NCBI RefSeq assembly: GCF_008274585.1 | Contig: NZ_VTRT01000001.1 | Location: forward strand, 1,054,001-1,118,000 | Direction of reading: 5' to 3' | DNA length: 64,000 bases | Source: Pedobacter sp. BS3 | Lineage (GTDB): Bacteria > Bacteroidota > Bacteroidia > Sphingobacteriales > Sphingobacteriaceae | Shown: piece after piece, positions 26,149 to 34,631 of the stretch | How positions within the stretch are numbered: position 1 is the stretch's first letter | How the letters are laid out: each line of letters begins with the position of its first letter | Position numbers and translations under genes: made by a program | The notes under the pieces: generated by a model | What the model was told of the DNA's origin: nothing | The model's database searches: none | Seen by the model: the letters and a program-made list of their open reading frames with translations, nothing else

Positions 26149-26286
26149 GAAGCCGTCTAAAAAGTCAAGCAGAACTATCATTTACAGTACGCTGACCCCG
26201 AATTCTCGGGGGAAGCGTCTGTAACCACAATGAACTAATCTTTCGACAGGCTCAGGATGACCAGGAGTGCTTTTTAGACAGCTTCC
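26147..26286. mobile_element. MITE-like element with imperfect terminal inverted repeats
   Basis: The left end (AGAAGCCGTCTAAAAAG) and the right end (CTTTTTAGACAGCTTCC) are complementary with a few mismatches. They bound about 140 bases with an internal CCCCGAATTCTCGGGG palindrome. It abuts the gmk stop codon. The outer-end style (…CTAAAAAG) resembles the 16307-16474 element (…CCAAAAAG), but the interiors differ. Confidence 0.6.
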
Positions 26287-26347
26287 AGAAAGAATCCGGT
26301 TTAACCTTTTTTAACAATTAGCCGCTTCGCGTAGTGCAAAAATTAAA

Positions 26348-26355
26348 TAGCTTTG
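26348..26355 (+). promoter_or_regulatory. Candidate -7 promoter element for coaX
   Basis: TAGCTTTG is an exact TAnnTTTG match, 87 bases before the coaX start, in the gap after the MITE-like element. No good -33 partner was found. Confidence 0.4.
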
Positions 26356-26442
26356 CACTATTAAGTTTGTTATCGTCATTATGATGCCGGTTTAATGCTA
26401 AAAATGGCGTTTTGAGTTTTATTCTAAATCCTATACGTTTAA

Positions 26443-27186
26443 ATGGTAAGTCTCGTTATTGATATCGGTAATACGTTTACCAAGCTTGCCATCTTCAATA
26501 ACCGTACGATAGCGAAAACGGTTGTTCTCGAACAATTTAATATAGAAATGCTTCGCGAACATCTGGCTGCATATCCCGTTACTCATTCGGTCATATCATC
26601 GGTAGATGCCGATGTAACAGCTTTTGAGGCGCTGTTGCAACAGGAAACCCGCTATCAGCGCTTTAACTCCACTTATACAGCCGGAATAAAAAATCATTAT
26701 AAAACACCGGGCAGCTTAGGCTTAGACCGGCTGGCTGCCGTTATTGGCGCATCGGCTGAATTTCCTAACCGGAACAGCCTGGTTATAGATGCCGGCACCT
26801 GTATTACGTATGATCTTGTTGATGCCGATAAAAATTACTTTGGGGGAAGTATATCGCCGGGCTTAGCGATGCGCTACCAGGCGATGCACACGTTTACACA
26901 ACGGCTGCCTTCCGTTAATTTTTCCGGTTCGTTTAACAGCCCGTACGGCGATGATACACCATCAGCCATGCAATCAGGTGTGCAAAACGGTTTATTGTTT
27001 GAAGTCTCAGGTTTTATTGAAAGCTATAAAAAAACAGCAGATGATTTGCAGGTGATACTCTGCGGCGGCGATTTTAAATTTTTTGATACTCGGTTGAAAA
27101 ATAGCATCTTTGCCCCCATTGTAAAAGCAGATCCGTATCTGGTACTTAAAGGTTTAAATGAAGTTATTCACTATTATAATGCTTAA
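26443..27186 (+). CDS. coaX: Type III pantothenate kinase
   Basis: CoaX phosphorylates pantothenate, the first step to coenzyme A. The protein (247 residues) begins MVSLVIDIGNTFTKLAIFN, the actin-like fold's phosphate loop with the conserved Asp. It has GSLGLDRLAAVIGA and DAGTCITYDLV (second phosphate motif with catalytic Asp) and GGSISPGLAMRYQAM. The length is normal. It overlaps the next gene by 8 bases, forming the coaX-OMP-lptC unit common in Bacteroidota. Confidence 0.96.
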   Translation: MVSLVIDIGNTFTKLAIFNNRTIAKTVVLEQFNIEMLREHLAAYPVTHSVISSVDADVTAFEALLQQETRYQRFNSTYTAGIKNHYKTPGSLGLDRLAAVIGASAEFPNRNSLVIDAGTCITYDLVDADKNYFGGSISPGLAMRYQAMHTFTQRLPSVNFSGSFNSPYGDDTPSAMQSGVQNGLLFEVSGFIESYKKTADDLQVILCGGDFKFFDTRLKNSIFAPIVKADPYLVLKGLNEVIHYYNA

Positions 27187-28474
27187 ATTTTTCAGAAATA
27201 CAACTCTTCTGGCCCTGCTGGTTGTGCCCTTTGTTGTTTCAGCACAAACTACAACCAGTTCGCCGTATTCACAATATGGGTTAGGTAATATTAAAGGTTC
27301 ATTACTGCCTCAAAACCGGGCAATGGGCGGTATATCTGCCGGTGTAAGCAGGATCGGACTGTACAATAACATCAATATGGCTAACCCGGCATCGTATGCC
27401 TCAATTTCAATGACAACGATTGATATCGGCGCTTACGGCGGGTTAACCCAGCTCAGCAACGGCTCGCTTTCGCAGAACAGCTTTAACGCTTCGCTGAATC
27501 ATGTTGCCTTTGCCATGCCGGTAACTAAAAAATCGGCCATCAGCTTTGGTTTGTTACCTTACAGCGATCGCGGCTACCAATATCGCATTGCTGATAAAAT
27601 AGACAGCAACGTAGTAAATTACCTCTATTCCGGCGACGGCGGTATCTCAAAAGCCTACCTGGGATATGGTATCGGTATCGGCAAACATTTAAGCGTGGGC
27701 TTTAACGCCTCGGTATTATTTGGTAAGATCAAAGATGACCGCTCTACAGAATTTCCGGATGACATTGCCACCTTCATGAACTCGCAGATAGAAAACAGTT
27801 CAAGCATTTCGGGTTTAACGTTTGATTACGGAGCACAGTACAGGGCAAAAATTTCCAAAAAAACCGATCTTACTTTAGGCTATGCGGGTTCTGCAGGCAA
27901 CAAGATCAAGGCATCCTCCACCACGGTAGTTACCCGTTATTTCCTTACATCAAGCTCAGATGATGCACCATCAGCTATAGACAGCACCTATTATAAGGAA
28001 GGCGCCCGGCAAAAATTAACCCTGCCCATGTCGCATACCGTTGGGTTTACACTGAGCCATTCCAATAAATGGCTCTTAGGCGCTGATTACAACATCACTA
28101 AGTGGTCTGACTACAAGGTGGGGAATGTTGCACAAGGTTTGAACGACAGCTACAGCATAGCTGTTGGCGGCCAGTACACTCCCGATGTAACCTCTGTAAC
28201 CAGCTATTTCAAGCTCATAGATTACCGTCTGGGCTTTAAATACGATAAAACGTATATCAACATCAACAACACCGATATTACCCAGAAAGCCATTACCTTC
28301 GGTCTTGGCTTACCGCTGCCTTCAAACCGTACCTCTTTTTATAAGATAAACCTGGGAACAGAATTCGGTCAGCGGGGCTCGTACACCAACAGCCTGGTGC
28401 GTGAACGTTACATCAATTTCTATTTAGGCTTTACGCTGAACGATCAGTGGTTCCAGAAATATAAGTTTGATTAA
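27179..28474 (+). CDS. Outer membrane beta-barrel protein
   Basis: The ATG at 27179 overlaps the end of coaX and gives the signal peptide MLKFFRNTTLLALLVVPFVVSAQ. The rest (about 410 residues) alternates hydrophobic and polar residues, as in FadL/OmpP1-like barrels, and starts SSPYSQYGLGNIKG...NRAMGGISAGV, a string common to this Bacteroidota family. It ends with aromatic strands (YINFYLGFTLNDQWFQKYKFD). It sits between coaX and lptC, so an envelope role is likely, but the substrate is unknown. Confidence 0.85.
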   Translation: MLKFFRNTTLLALLVVPFVVSAQTTTSSPYSQYGLGNIKGSLLPQNRAMGGISAGVSRIGLYNNINMANPASYASISMTTIDIGAYGGLTQLSNGSLSQNSFNASLNHVAFAMPVTKKSAISFGLLPYSDRGYQYRIADKIDSNVVNYLYSGDGGISKAYLGYGIGIGKHLSVGFNASVLFGKIKDDRSTEFPDDIATFMNSQIENSSSISGLTFDYGAQYRAKISKKTDLTLGYAGSAGNKIKASSTTVVTRYFLTSSSDDAPSAIDSTYYKEGARQKLTLPMSHTVGFTLSHSNKWLLGADYNITKWSDYKVGNVAQGLNDSYSIAVGGQYTPDVTSVTSYFKLIDYRLGFKYDKTYININNTDITQKAITFGLGLPLPSNRTSFYKINLGTEFGQRGSYTNSLVRERYINFYLGFTLNDQWFQKYKFD

Positions 28475-29074
28475 TTGACCGGTTATCTACGATATGGCTT
28501 ATTAAGTATTGTTTCCTGTCTGGCACTTACAGGTTGCGAGAACAATTTGAAGGATGTAGAGCGTATATCCTCCCAGAAAGTAGCCATACTAATGGACCGG
28601 TCTACCGATGTGGAGATCATATACAGCGACTCCGCTGTTGTAAAAGCTAAGTTGATCACTCCCGTTTTACTGCATTACAAAGGCGTTAATAAGCCCTATT
28701 ACGAAATGCCCAAAGGCGTTAAAGTAATTTTTTTTGATGAGAACCACCAGGAAGAAAGCAACATAGTAGCCGATTATGCCATTAGCCGGGAGACTGAAAA
28801 GCTGGTTGAATTACGCAAAAATGTGGTTGCTACGAATCGTGAAGGCAGTACATTTAAATCGGATGAACTATTCTGGGATGAGACCAAACGCCGCTTTTAT
28901 TCCAATAAAACCGTAACCATTACCTCGCCTAATCAAACCATTTACGGAACCAGCTTCTGGGCTAACGAAAATTTCTCATACTACGAGATCAAGCAGTCGA
29001 CCGGTACGCTGAACGTTCCCGAACAGGAATTAGGAACCGATTCGCAAGCTGTGACACCAGCCGTACAACCGTAG
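28475..29074 (+). CDS. lptC: LPS export protein LptC
   Basis: LptC links the inner-membrane LptBFG exporter to the periplasmic bridge carrying LPS. This 199-residue protein has a lipobox-like end of its signal (LSIVSCLALTGCEN) and the OstA/LptC-type strands (VVKAKLITPVLLHY, KVIFFDENHQEESNIVADYA, TFKSDELFWDETKRRFYSNKTVTI). Its TTG start follows the stop codon of the preceding gene with no gap in the same frame, so the unusual start is forced by that stop. Being a lipoprotein rather than a membrane-helix type is common in Bacteroidota. Confidence 0.88.
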   Translation: MTGYLRYGLLSIVSCLALTGCENNLKDVERISSQKVAILMDRSTDVEIIYSDSAVVKAKLITPVLLHYKGVNKPYYEMPKGVKVIFFDENHQEESNIVADYAISRETEKLVELRKNVVATNREGSTFKSDELFWDETKRRFYSNKTVTITSPNQTIYGTSFWANENFSYYEIKQSTGTLNVPEQELGTDSQAVTPAVQP

Positions 29075-29230
29075 CGGTAAGTTAAATAAGGTACAATTTT
29101 GGAGTGTAAGGATTATTCATTTAGCCTTTATGTTTTCAAGGCATTTATGAAACAAATTTTTATGCCGAATTTTTATCAAAAATTGTATCTTGCGCCTCTT
29201 TTTATAGAGTGATGATAAGCCTTAAGGCCT

Positions 29231-29238
29231 TAGTTTTG
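29231..29238 (+). promoter_or_regulatory. Candidate -7 promoter element for the ppiD-like gene
   Basis: TAGTTTTG matches TAnnTTTG and lies 33 bases before the ATG at 29272. The 197-base gap after lptC leaves room for an independent promoter. Confidence 0.4.
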
Positions 29239-29271
29239 CAACGTAAATTTTTAGAATATTAGAATACATAT

Positions 29272-31383
29272 ATGGGAATAATGAATTTTCTGCGAAACCG
29301 TGCAGGTGCCATCATTGTAGTGGCAATCGGTGTAGCAATTTGCGCTTTCTTGGTGAGCGATGCAGTAAGAATGGGCGGCTCTTTTATGGGAGGCAACCGT
29401 AATAAAGTTGGCGAAGTAGCAGGTGAATCTATTGATATACAGGAATATCAGGCAAAGGTAGACCAAAACTCCAATAACTTTAAGCAGCAAATGGGTCAGG
29501 GAAGCCTGAATGCACAAATGACAGCATACGTGCAGGAAAATACCTGGAATCAGACCGTGGCCGAAATCATCCTGAGCAAAGAGACAGAGCGTTTAGGTTT
29601 AACCGTGAGTAAAAACGAGCTGAATGATATGCTGACCGGAAAAAATCCCGATCCGCAGGTAGTGCAGAATTTTGGAGATCCTCAGACAGGACAGATCAAC
29701 CGTTCTCAGCTTAATGCCTTTCTTTCCAATATGGAGACACAAGATCCCTCAAGTCCCATCCGGCAGCAATGGGGTAACTTCCTGGTAAGCTTACGCGAGA
29801 GCCGTTTATCACGTAAATATTCAAACCTGGTAAAAAACTCGGTATATGTAACTTCGCTTGAAGCGCAGGACGATTATCAGAACCGTAACCGCCTGGCTAA
29901 ATTTGATTACGTATCCCTTGATTATGCTTCCATTCCTGATAAGGATGCACAACCTACCGAACAGGACTATAAGGATTATTATAACGCTAACAAAGAGAAG
30001 TTCAAAAATCGTGAGGAAACACGCTCTATAGATTACGTGATCTTTAATGCCGAGCCTTCTAAAGAAGATACTCTTGAGGCAAAAGCCCGCATAGAAAAAT
30101 TAGCTGCCGATTTTAAGGCAACCAAAAACGATTCGCTGTTTGTAAGCATTAACTCAGATACCAAAACGCCAATTTCTTACGTACATAAAGGGCAGCTTGA
30201 CCCGGCTATTGATTCGGTTGCATTCAAATCAGAAGCCGGCACATTCATTGGCCCCGTATTTATCAACGGAAGCTACAAAATGGCAAAGGTGCTTGATGTC
30301 CGCATGAGCCCCGATTCAGTAAAAGCAAGTCACATCCTGATCAACCCGGCTACCGAAGGCGGTATGGATAAGGCAAGAGCCAAAGCAGATTCTATTGCCA
30401 ATCTTATCCGTAAAGGAGCCAGCTTTGCCGAAATGGCTAAAAAATTCGGAACCGATGCCTCAAAAGATAAAGGCGGCGATTTAGGAACATTTGGCCGCGG
30501 CGCCATGATCCCGGTATTTGAAGATGCTGTTTTCAATGGCAAAACCGGCGATTTAAAAGTTATTACCACTCAATATGGTGTGCATGTTATCCATATCGAT
30601 GCACAAAAAGGAGCATCTAAAGTTGCCAAAGTTGCGGTTGTGGATAAAGCCTTGGTAAGCAGTAATAAGACCCAACAGGCAGCGTATGCCAAAGCTTCGA
30701 CATTTTTGTCGCAAGCTGCTAATGCCAAAGCTTTTGACGAAACAGCGCAAAAGCAAAAGCTGAACAAGCTTTCTGCCGAGAACATTACCAGTTCACAAGG
30801 TTATGTTCAGGGACTTGATAGTCCGCGTGAGCTGATACGCTGGGCCTATAAAGCCGACGTAGGCGATGTTTCAGAGCAGGTATTTGAAATGGATAACAAA
30901 TACGTAGTTGCAAAACTTACCGGAATTAATGAAAAAGGTTACCTGAGCGTTGACCAGGTAAAAAAACAAATAGAGCCTGCCGTAATCAATGCCGTTAAAG
31001 CTAGGAAACTTATCGAAAAGCTAAATAACGCACTGGCTGGCGCTGCCTCTATCAACCAGGTAGCTCAAAAAGTAGGCAAAACGGTACAACCGGTAGAAAA
31101 TGTTGTATTTGCTAACCCGGTACTTCCCGGTGTAGCCCAGGAAAACAAGGTTATAGGTACTGTATTCGGCATGCAGCCGGGTAAACTATCCAAGCCTATT
31201 GAAGGCGACCACGGTGTTTACGTGGTAGTTGTAAAAGGCTTCACCAATCCGGCTCCGCTTACCAATATCGTTAAGCAAAAAGACCAGATGATACAATCCA
31301 TCAGTCAGCGGGTGCAGGGCGCCGCATTTACCGCTTTACGCGATAAAGCCGATATTAAAGATTATCGCGTTAAATTCTTCTAA
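29272..31383 (+). CDS. SurA/PpiD-like periplasmic peptidyl-prolyl isomerase
   Basis: The 703-residue protein has an N-terminal membrane anchor (residues about 12-30, IIVVAIGVAICAFLVSDAV), a SurA_N-type chaperone region (VGEVAGESIDIQEYQAKVDQ), and a parvulin domain at about residues 345-450 (SHILINPA, FGTDASKDKGGDLGTFGRG, YGVHVIHID). A long C-terminal region with a second parvulin-like part follows. The layout is that of PpiD, which assists folding of exported and outer-membrane proteins. It lies after lptC and before a strong terminator. Confidence 0.93.
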   Translation: MGIMNFLRNRAGAIIVVAIGVAICAFLVSDAVRMGGSFMGGNRNKVGEVAGESIDIQEYQAKVDQNSNNFKQQMGQGSLNAQMTAYVQENTWNQTVAEIILSKETERLGLTVSKNELNDMLTGKNPDPQVVQNFGDPQTGQINRSQLNAFLSNMETQDPSSPIRQQWGNFLVSLRESRLSRKYSNLVKNSVYVTSLEAQDDYQNRNRLAKFDYVSLDYASIPDKDAQPTEQDYKDYYNANKEKFKNREETRSIDYVIFNAEPSKEDTLEAKARIEKLAADFKATKNDSLFVSINSDTKTPISYVHKGQLDPAIDSVAFKSEAGTFIGPVFINGSYKMAKVLDVRMSPDSVKASHILINPATEGGMDKARAKADSIANLIRKGASFAEMAKKFGTDASKDKGGDLGTFGRGAMIPVFEDAVFNGKTGDLKVITTQYGVHVIHIDAQKGASKVAKVAVVDKALVSSNKTQQAAYAKASTFLSQAANAKAFDETAQKQKLNKLSAENITSSQGYVQGLDSPRELIRWAYKADVGDVSEQVFEMDNKYVVAKLTGINEKGYLSVDQVKKQIEPAVINAVKARKLIEKLNNALAGAASINQVAQKVGKTVQPVENVVFANPVLPGVAQENKVIGTVFGMQPGKLSKPIEGDHGVYVVVVKGFTNPAPLTNIVKQKDQMIQSISQRVQGAAFTALRDKADIKDYRVKFF

Positions 31384-31407
31384 TCCGATACAACGCATTT
31401 TATATAG

Positions 31408-31440
31408 AAATCCGGAAGATCATTCTTCCGGATTTTTTTT
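31408..31440 (+). terminator. Strong terminator after the ppiD-like gene
   Basis: AAATCCGGAAGA, a 4-base loop and TCTTCCGGATTT form a perfect stem, followed by a run of T. It is 25 bases after the stop codon. Confidence 0.95.
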
Positions 31441-31842
31441 GTTGTGCACTGCGCTTCGGGGTGCCCGCCGCTCGACGGGATTTGAAATCCCGTCGTTAAT
31501 AGCCTCTGATTTTCAATCAGTTAAATTAATTCCATAGTTCTAACGCCCCGATTCGTGTCTCCATGAACCGATAATAAGAAGCTTCGCGATGACACGAAGC
31601 CCTAACTTGGAAATCACTATCAGACAATCGGGATCAATAAAAATTTGCAATTACAAACCCGGTCGGGCGAAGCTTCAATCTTTAGCCTTTCGCTCTCCGT
31701 TTTTCGATTAGTTCCGTTTTATTCTTTTATTCTGATCTCCCGGGTATAGCAAATCGCTAACAGATCATTGCAGGAATTTGGCGAGCGCTTACCGGTTAAT
31801 ATTAACGATATTTTTTACTTTTGACTTTCAACTTTAAATACA
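31441..31842. repeat. Intergenic region with a perfect palindrome
   Basis: 31473-31495 is CGACGGGATTT, one base, AAATCCCGTCG. CCCCGATTCG near 31546 and CAATCGGGAT near 31626 are inverted partners around a stretch containing two ACACGA/TCGTGT pairs. An exact -7-like TACTTTTG lies at 31816-31823, 20 bases before the next start. No gene is supported. Confidence 0.6.
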
Positions 31843-32190
31843 GTGTCAAAGAAAAATAAACAGATATCCGGTGTAGTATATTCAACCGATCCGGATTTTG
31901 AATATGATTATAACGCAAGTGACGGCCAGGAAGAAACGTTGCCTCCTGCCCGGCAGGATTTGCGGGTTTGGTTAGATAAAAAACAGCGGGCAGGCAAGGC
32001 GGTAACGCTGGTAACCGGCTTTGTTGGTACAACCACCGACCTGGAAGCGCTCGGAAAGAAGCTAAAGCAAAAATGCGGTGTCGGAGGCGCTGTAAAGGAT
32101 AACGAGATCATGATACAAGGCGATTTTCGTGATCGAATTGTAGCACTATTGCTTCAGGATGGTTATCGTGTTAAAAAGGCAGGCGGTTAA
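31843..32190 (+). CDS. SUI1/eIF1-like translation factor (YciH family)
   Basis: The 115-residue protein begins with GTG and ends in a SUI1 domain: [31 protein letters not shown] and [20 protein letters not shown] are the family's signature strings. The N-terminal 40 residues are charged and variable. Bacterial members bind the 30S subunit in initiation proofreading-like roles. The exact -7-type TACTTTTG at 31816 and a terminator after it suggest a single-gene unit. Confidence 0.92.
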   Translation: MSKKNKQISGVVYSTDPDFEYDYNASDGQEETLPPARQDLRVWLDKKQRAGKAVTLVTGFVGTTTDLEALGKKLKQKCGVGGAVKDNEIMIQGDFRDRIVALLLQDGYRVKKAGG

Positions 32191-32248
32191 AAACAAGCGA
32201 AATATTTCATAAGAATTTGCAATTCAAAAAAAAAATAGTTTTTATTGT

Positions 32249-32282
32249 AAAAAATTGTCTCGCAGAGGGGCAATTTTTTTTT
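32249..32282 (+). terminator. Terminator after the SUI1-like gene
   Basis: A stem of AAAATTG and CAATTTT around a TCTC/GAGG-containing loop is followed by eight or more T. It closes the single-gene unit before the TonB operon. Confidence 0.7.
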
Positions 32283-32383
32283 GAAAAAACGTTATAGTTA
32301 TCCTGAACAGGGACTGCTGCAGAAATAAGATAGCATTAATGTTAGAATAACAATTGTGGTATTTTTTGTTAATCCGAAAATTA

Positions 32384-32391
32384 TAACTTTG
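32384..32391 (+). promoter_or_regulatory. Candidate -7 promoter element of the exbB-tonB operon
   Basis: TAACTTTG is an exact TAnnTTTG match, 76 bases before the exbB ATG, in an A/T-rich leader. TTTG at 32365-32368 is nearby, but its spacing (15) is shorter than usual. Confidence 0.5.
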
Positions 32392-32466
32392 TTATCGCTT
32401 AAAAAGCAACACACTAAAATTCAATAAATAAAGAAAACTTAAAATTTAAATTAAACTATTAAAACA

Positions 32467-33294
32467 ATGGCAAACGCACCAAAACCTACAACAGCGAAGA
32501 AAGAGAGCTCTGGGTCAAGCATTTTTGCAAGTCTTACAATTGTTATTTGTGTTATAGTCGGTATCCTGATCTGGAAGTTCATCATGGGAAATCCGGCTAA
32601 CTTTGAGGGGGGAGACCCTGTGCACGGACACCCGTTGCCGGAAAATTATTTTGGTATGGTATACAAAGGAGGTATCATTGTGCCTATTCTGATCGGAATG
32701 CTTCTGATGGTTATTGTATTTTCAATTGAACGTTTTTTCGTTATCAGTAAAGCAGCCGGAACAGGTAATGTTGACGCCTTTGTTAAAAAGGTACAGGTAC
32801 AGCTTGCCAGCAGCAATATCGAAGCTGCTATTGCCGAGTGCGATAAACAGAAAGGTTCTGTAGCTAACGTAATTAAATCCGGGCTGAAGAAATACAGGGA
32901 AGTAGAGCCTGATCAGGCTATGGATACAGAGCAAAAATGCCTGGCCATTCAAAAAGATATCGAAGAGGCTACGGCTCTTGAAATGCCTATGTTAGAACAA
33001 AATCTAACCGTAATAGCTACCCTGGTATCTGTGGGTACGCTGATGGGTCTGTTAGGAACAGTAACCGGTATGATCAAGGCGTTTGCCGCGTTGGCTACTG
33101 CCGGCGCTCCGGATCAGGCTCAATTGGCAAACGGTATTTCTGAAGCGCTTATCAACACTGCTACAGGTATATTAACTTCTACACTGGCTGTTATCATGTA
33201 CAATGTATTTACGTCTAAAATTGATAAGCTCACTTACTCTATTGATGAGGCCGGCTTCTCAATTGTTCAGACCTACGCCAGTACACACAAATAA
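32467..33294 (+). CDS. exbB: MotA/TolQ/ExbB proton channel family protein
   Basis: ExbB with ExbD forms the proton-driven motor that energises TonB. The 275-residue protein has an N-terminal membrane helix (IFASLTIVICVIVGILIW), a second (GIIVPILIGMLLMVIVFSIERFF) and two more in the conserved core (LTVIATLVSVGTLMGLLGTVTGMIKAF, TATGILTSTLAVIMYN). These include the LLGTVxGMI string of the channel. The N-terminus is longer than in E. coli, as in other Bacteroidota. First gene of the operon exbB-exbD-exbD-tonB. Confidence 0.95.
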   Translation: MANAPKPTTAKKESSGSSIFASLTIVICVIVGILIWKFIMGNPANFEGGDPVHGHPLPENYFGMVYKGGIIVPILIGMLLMVIVFSIERFFVISKAAGTGNVDAFVKKVQVQLASSNIEAAIAECDKQKGSVANVIKSGLKKYREVEPDQAMDTEQKCLAIQKDIEEATALEMPMLEQNLTVIATLVSVGTLMGLLGTVTGMIKAFAALATAGAPDQAQLANGISEALINTATGILTSTLAVIMYNVFTSKIDKLTYSIDEAGFSIVQTYASTHK

Positions 33295-33318
33295 AATGAA
33301 GTAGTAAAAAAATTATTT

Positions 33319-33342
33319 ATCCCGGTTTATGGAAACCGGGAT
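33319..33342 (+). promoter_or_regulatory. Intercistronic hairpin between exbB and the first exbD
   Basis: ATCCCGGTTT, 4 bases and AAACCGGGAT form a perfect 10-bp stem within the 96-base gap. No T run follows, so it is unlikely to be a full terminator on this strand. It may stabilise the exbB message or mark an RNA processing point. Confidence 0.65.
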
Positions 33343-33390
33343 GAATAAGCATCTACTATATAGATAGTTAAAGGATCAATAAATTAAACG

Positions 33391-34005
33391 ATGCCTAAAG
33401 TAAAAGTTCCAAGAAAGAGCACGATCATTGACATGACGGCAATGTGCGACGTGGCTGCTCTCCTGCTGACATTTTTCATCCTGACAGCAACAGCCCGCCA
33501 GCCAGAACCGCTTCCTGTTGATACCCCAGCATCTACAGTTACCATGCCACAGCCTGATACCGATATCGGTACCATTACCATCGGTCAAGGAAAGGTATTC
33601 TTTGGCGTGAAAGATCAGCCTGTACGTGCACGTATGCTGGAGAAAATGGCTGCCATCTATAAAATACCATTTACACCCGAAGAAATTAAGCGCTTTTCGC
33701 TGATAGACAATTTTGGGGTGCCTATTGGTAACCTGAAACAGCTTATTGCCATGAGCGGTGCACAGCGCAACAAGGAGGGCCTGCAACCCGGTATCCCGAC
33801 CGATTCTACCGATAATCAGTTAAAAGAATGGATATACCAGGCCCGTTATGCAACCAAAGAGCTGAATAACAAGGACATGCGTATCAGTATAAAAGGCGAT
33901 GCCCAGGAAGATTATCCCGTAATTAAAAGAGTGATAGACATTCTTCAGGACCAAGAGGTTAATAAATTTAGCTTGATAACTTCTCTGCGTGCAGAGGACA
34001 AATAA
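33391..34005 (+). CDS. exbD: ExbD/TolR family biopolymer transport protein (first copy)
   Basis: The 204-residue protein has an N-terminal basic stretch (MPKVKVPRKSTIIDMTAMCD) and one membrane helix (VAALLLTFFILTATA) carrying the essential Asp (MCDVA). A periplasmic domain follows, with AMSGAQRN and MRISIKGDAQEDYPVIKRVIDIL. The two ExbD copies in this operon are divergent, as usual in Bacteroidota, and may form a mixed rod in the motor. It ends 14 bases before the next gene. Confidence 0.93.
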   Translation: MPKVKVPRKSTIIDMTAMCDVAALLLTFFILTATARQPEPLPVDTPASTVTMPQPDTDIGTITIGQGKVFFGVKDQPVRARMLEKMAAIYKIPFTPEEIKRFSLIDNFGVPIGNLKQLIAMSGAQRNKEGLQPGIPTDSTDNQLKEWIYQARYATKELNNKDMRISIKGDAQEDYPVIKRVIDILQDQEVNKFSLITSLRAEDK

Positions 34006-34019
34006 AATAGTAAAAGACA

Positions 34020-34592
34020 ATGGCAGAATTAAATAGCGGCGGCGGTGGCGGTGGCCATAAGAAGGGCGGCAAAAAAATACGGAGCAAAAAGCAGTCGGCC
34101 AGGGTTGATATGACCCCTATGGTTGACCTCATGTTCCTGCTAATTACCTTCTTTATGTTAACTACCACGCTGGCTAAGCCCAAAGCGATGGATTTGGCCA
34201 TGCCGGATAAAGACAAGAAACAGCCTGAAAACAGGTTAGAGATAGCCGATAACCGTACATTGAACGTGTTATTAGGTACCGATAACCGGTTAGAATGGTA
34301 TATGGGTCAGGTAGAGAAACCATTAACACCACCAACAGTAGACAGTTACGGTAAAAATGGTATCCGTAAGATACTGATCCAGAAAAATAAAGAAGTACTT
34401 GCTGCAACCGGCGATCCTAAAAAGGGCCTGATCGTACTGATAAAGCCCAGCGATCAGTCAAAATACCGTAACCTGGTTGACATATTGGATGAAATGAAAA
34501 TTACCAATATTCAACAGTATGCGATAGTTGACATTACAGATCCGGAAATAGATTTGATAAAACGCGATGGTATCTATAAAGATAAAAAATAG
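34020..34592 (+). CDS. exbD: ExbD/TolR family biopolymer transport protein (second copy)
   Basis: The 190-residue protein begins with a Gly-rich and Lys-rich stretch (GGGGGGHKKGGKKIRSKK), then VDMTPMVDLMFLLITFFML, with the conserved Asp in the single membrane helix. The periplasmic domain follows and ends near QYAIVDITDPEIDLI. It resembles typical ExbD more closely than the first copy. It is 14 bases after the first exbD and 39 before tonB. Confidence 0.94.
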   Translation: MAELNSGGGGGGHKKGGKKIRSKKQSARVDMTPMVDLMFLLITFFMLTTTLAKPKAMDLAMPDKDKKQPENRLEIADNRTLNVLLGTDNRLEWYMGQVEKPLTPPTVDSYGKNGIRKILIQKNKEVLAATGDPKKGLIVLIKPSDQSKYRNLVDILDEMKITNIQQYAIVDITDPEIDLIKRDGIYKDKK

Positions 34593-34631
34593 TACCGTTG
34601 CAACAAGTAATTAACCTAAAAATAAGGTGAT

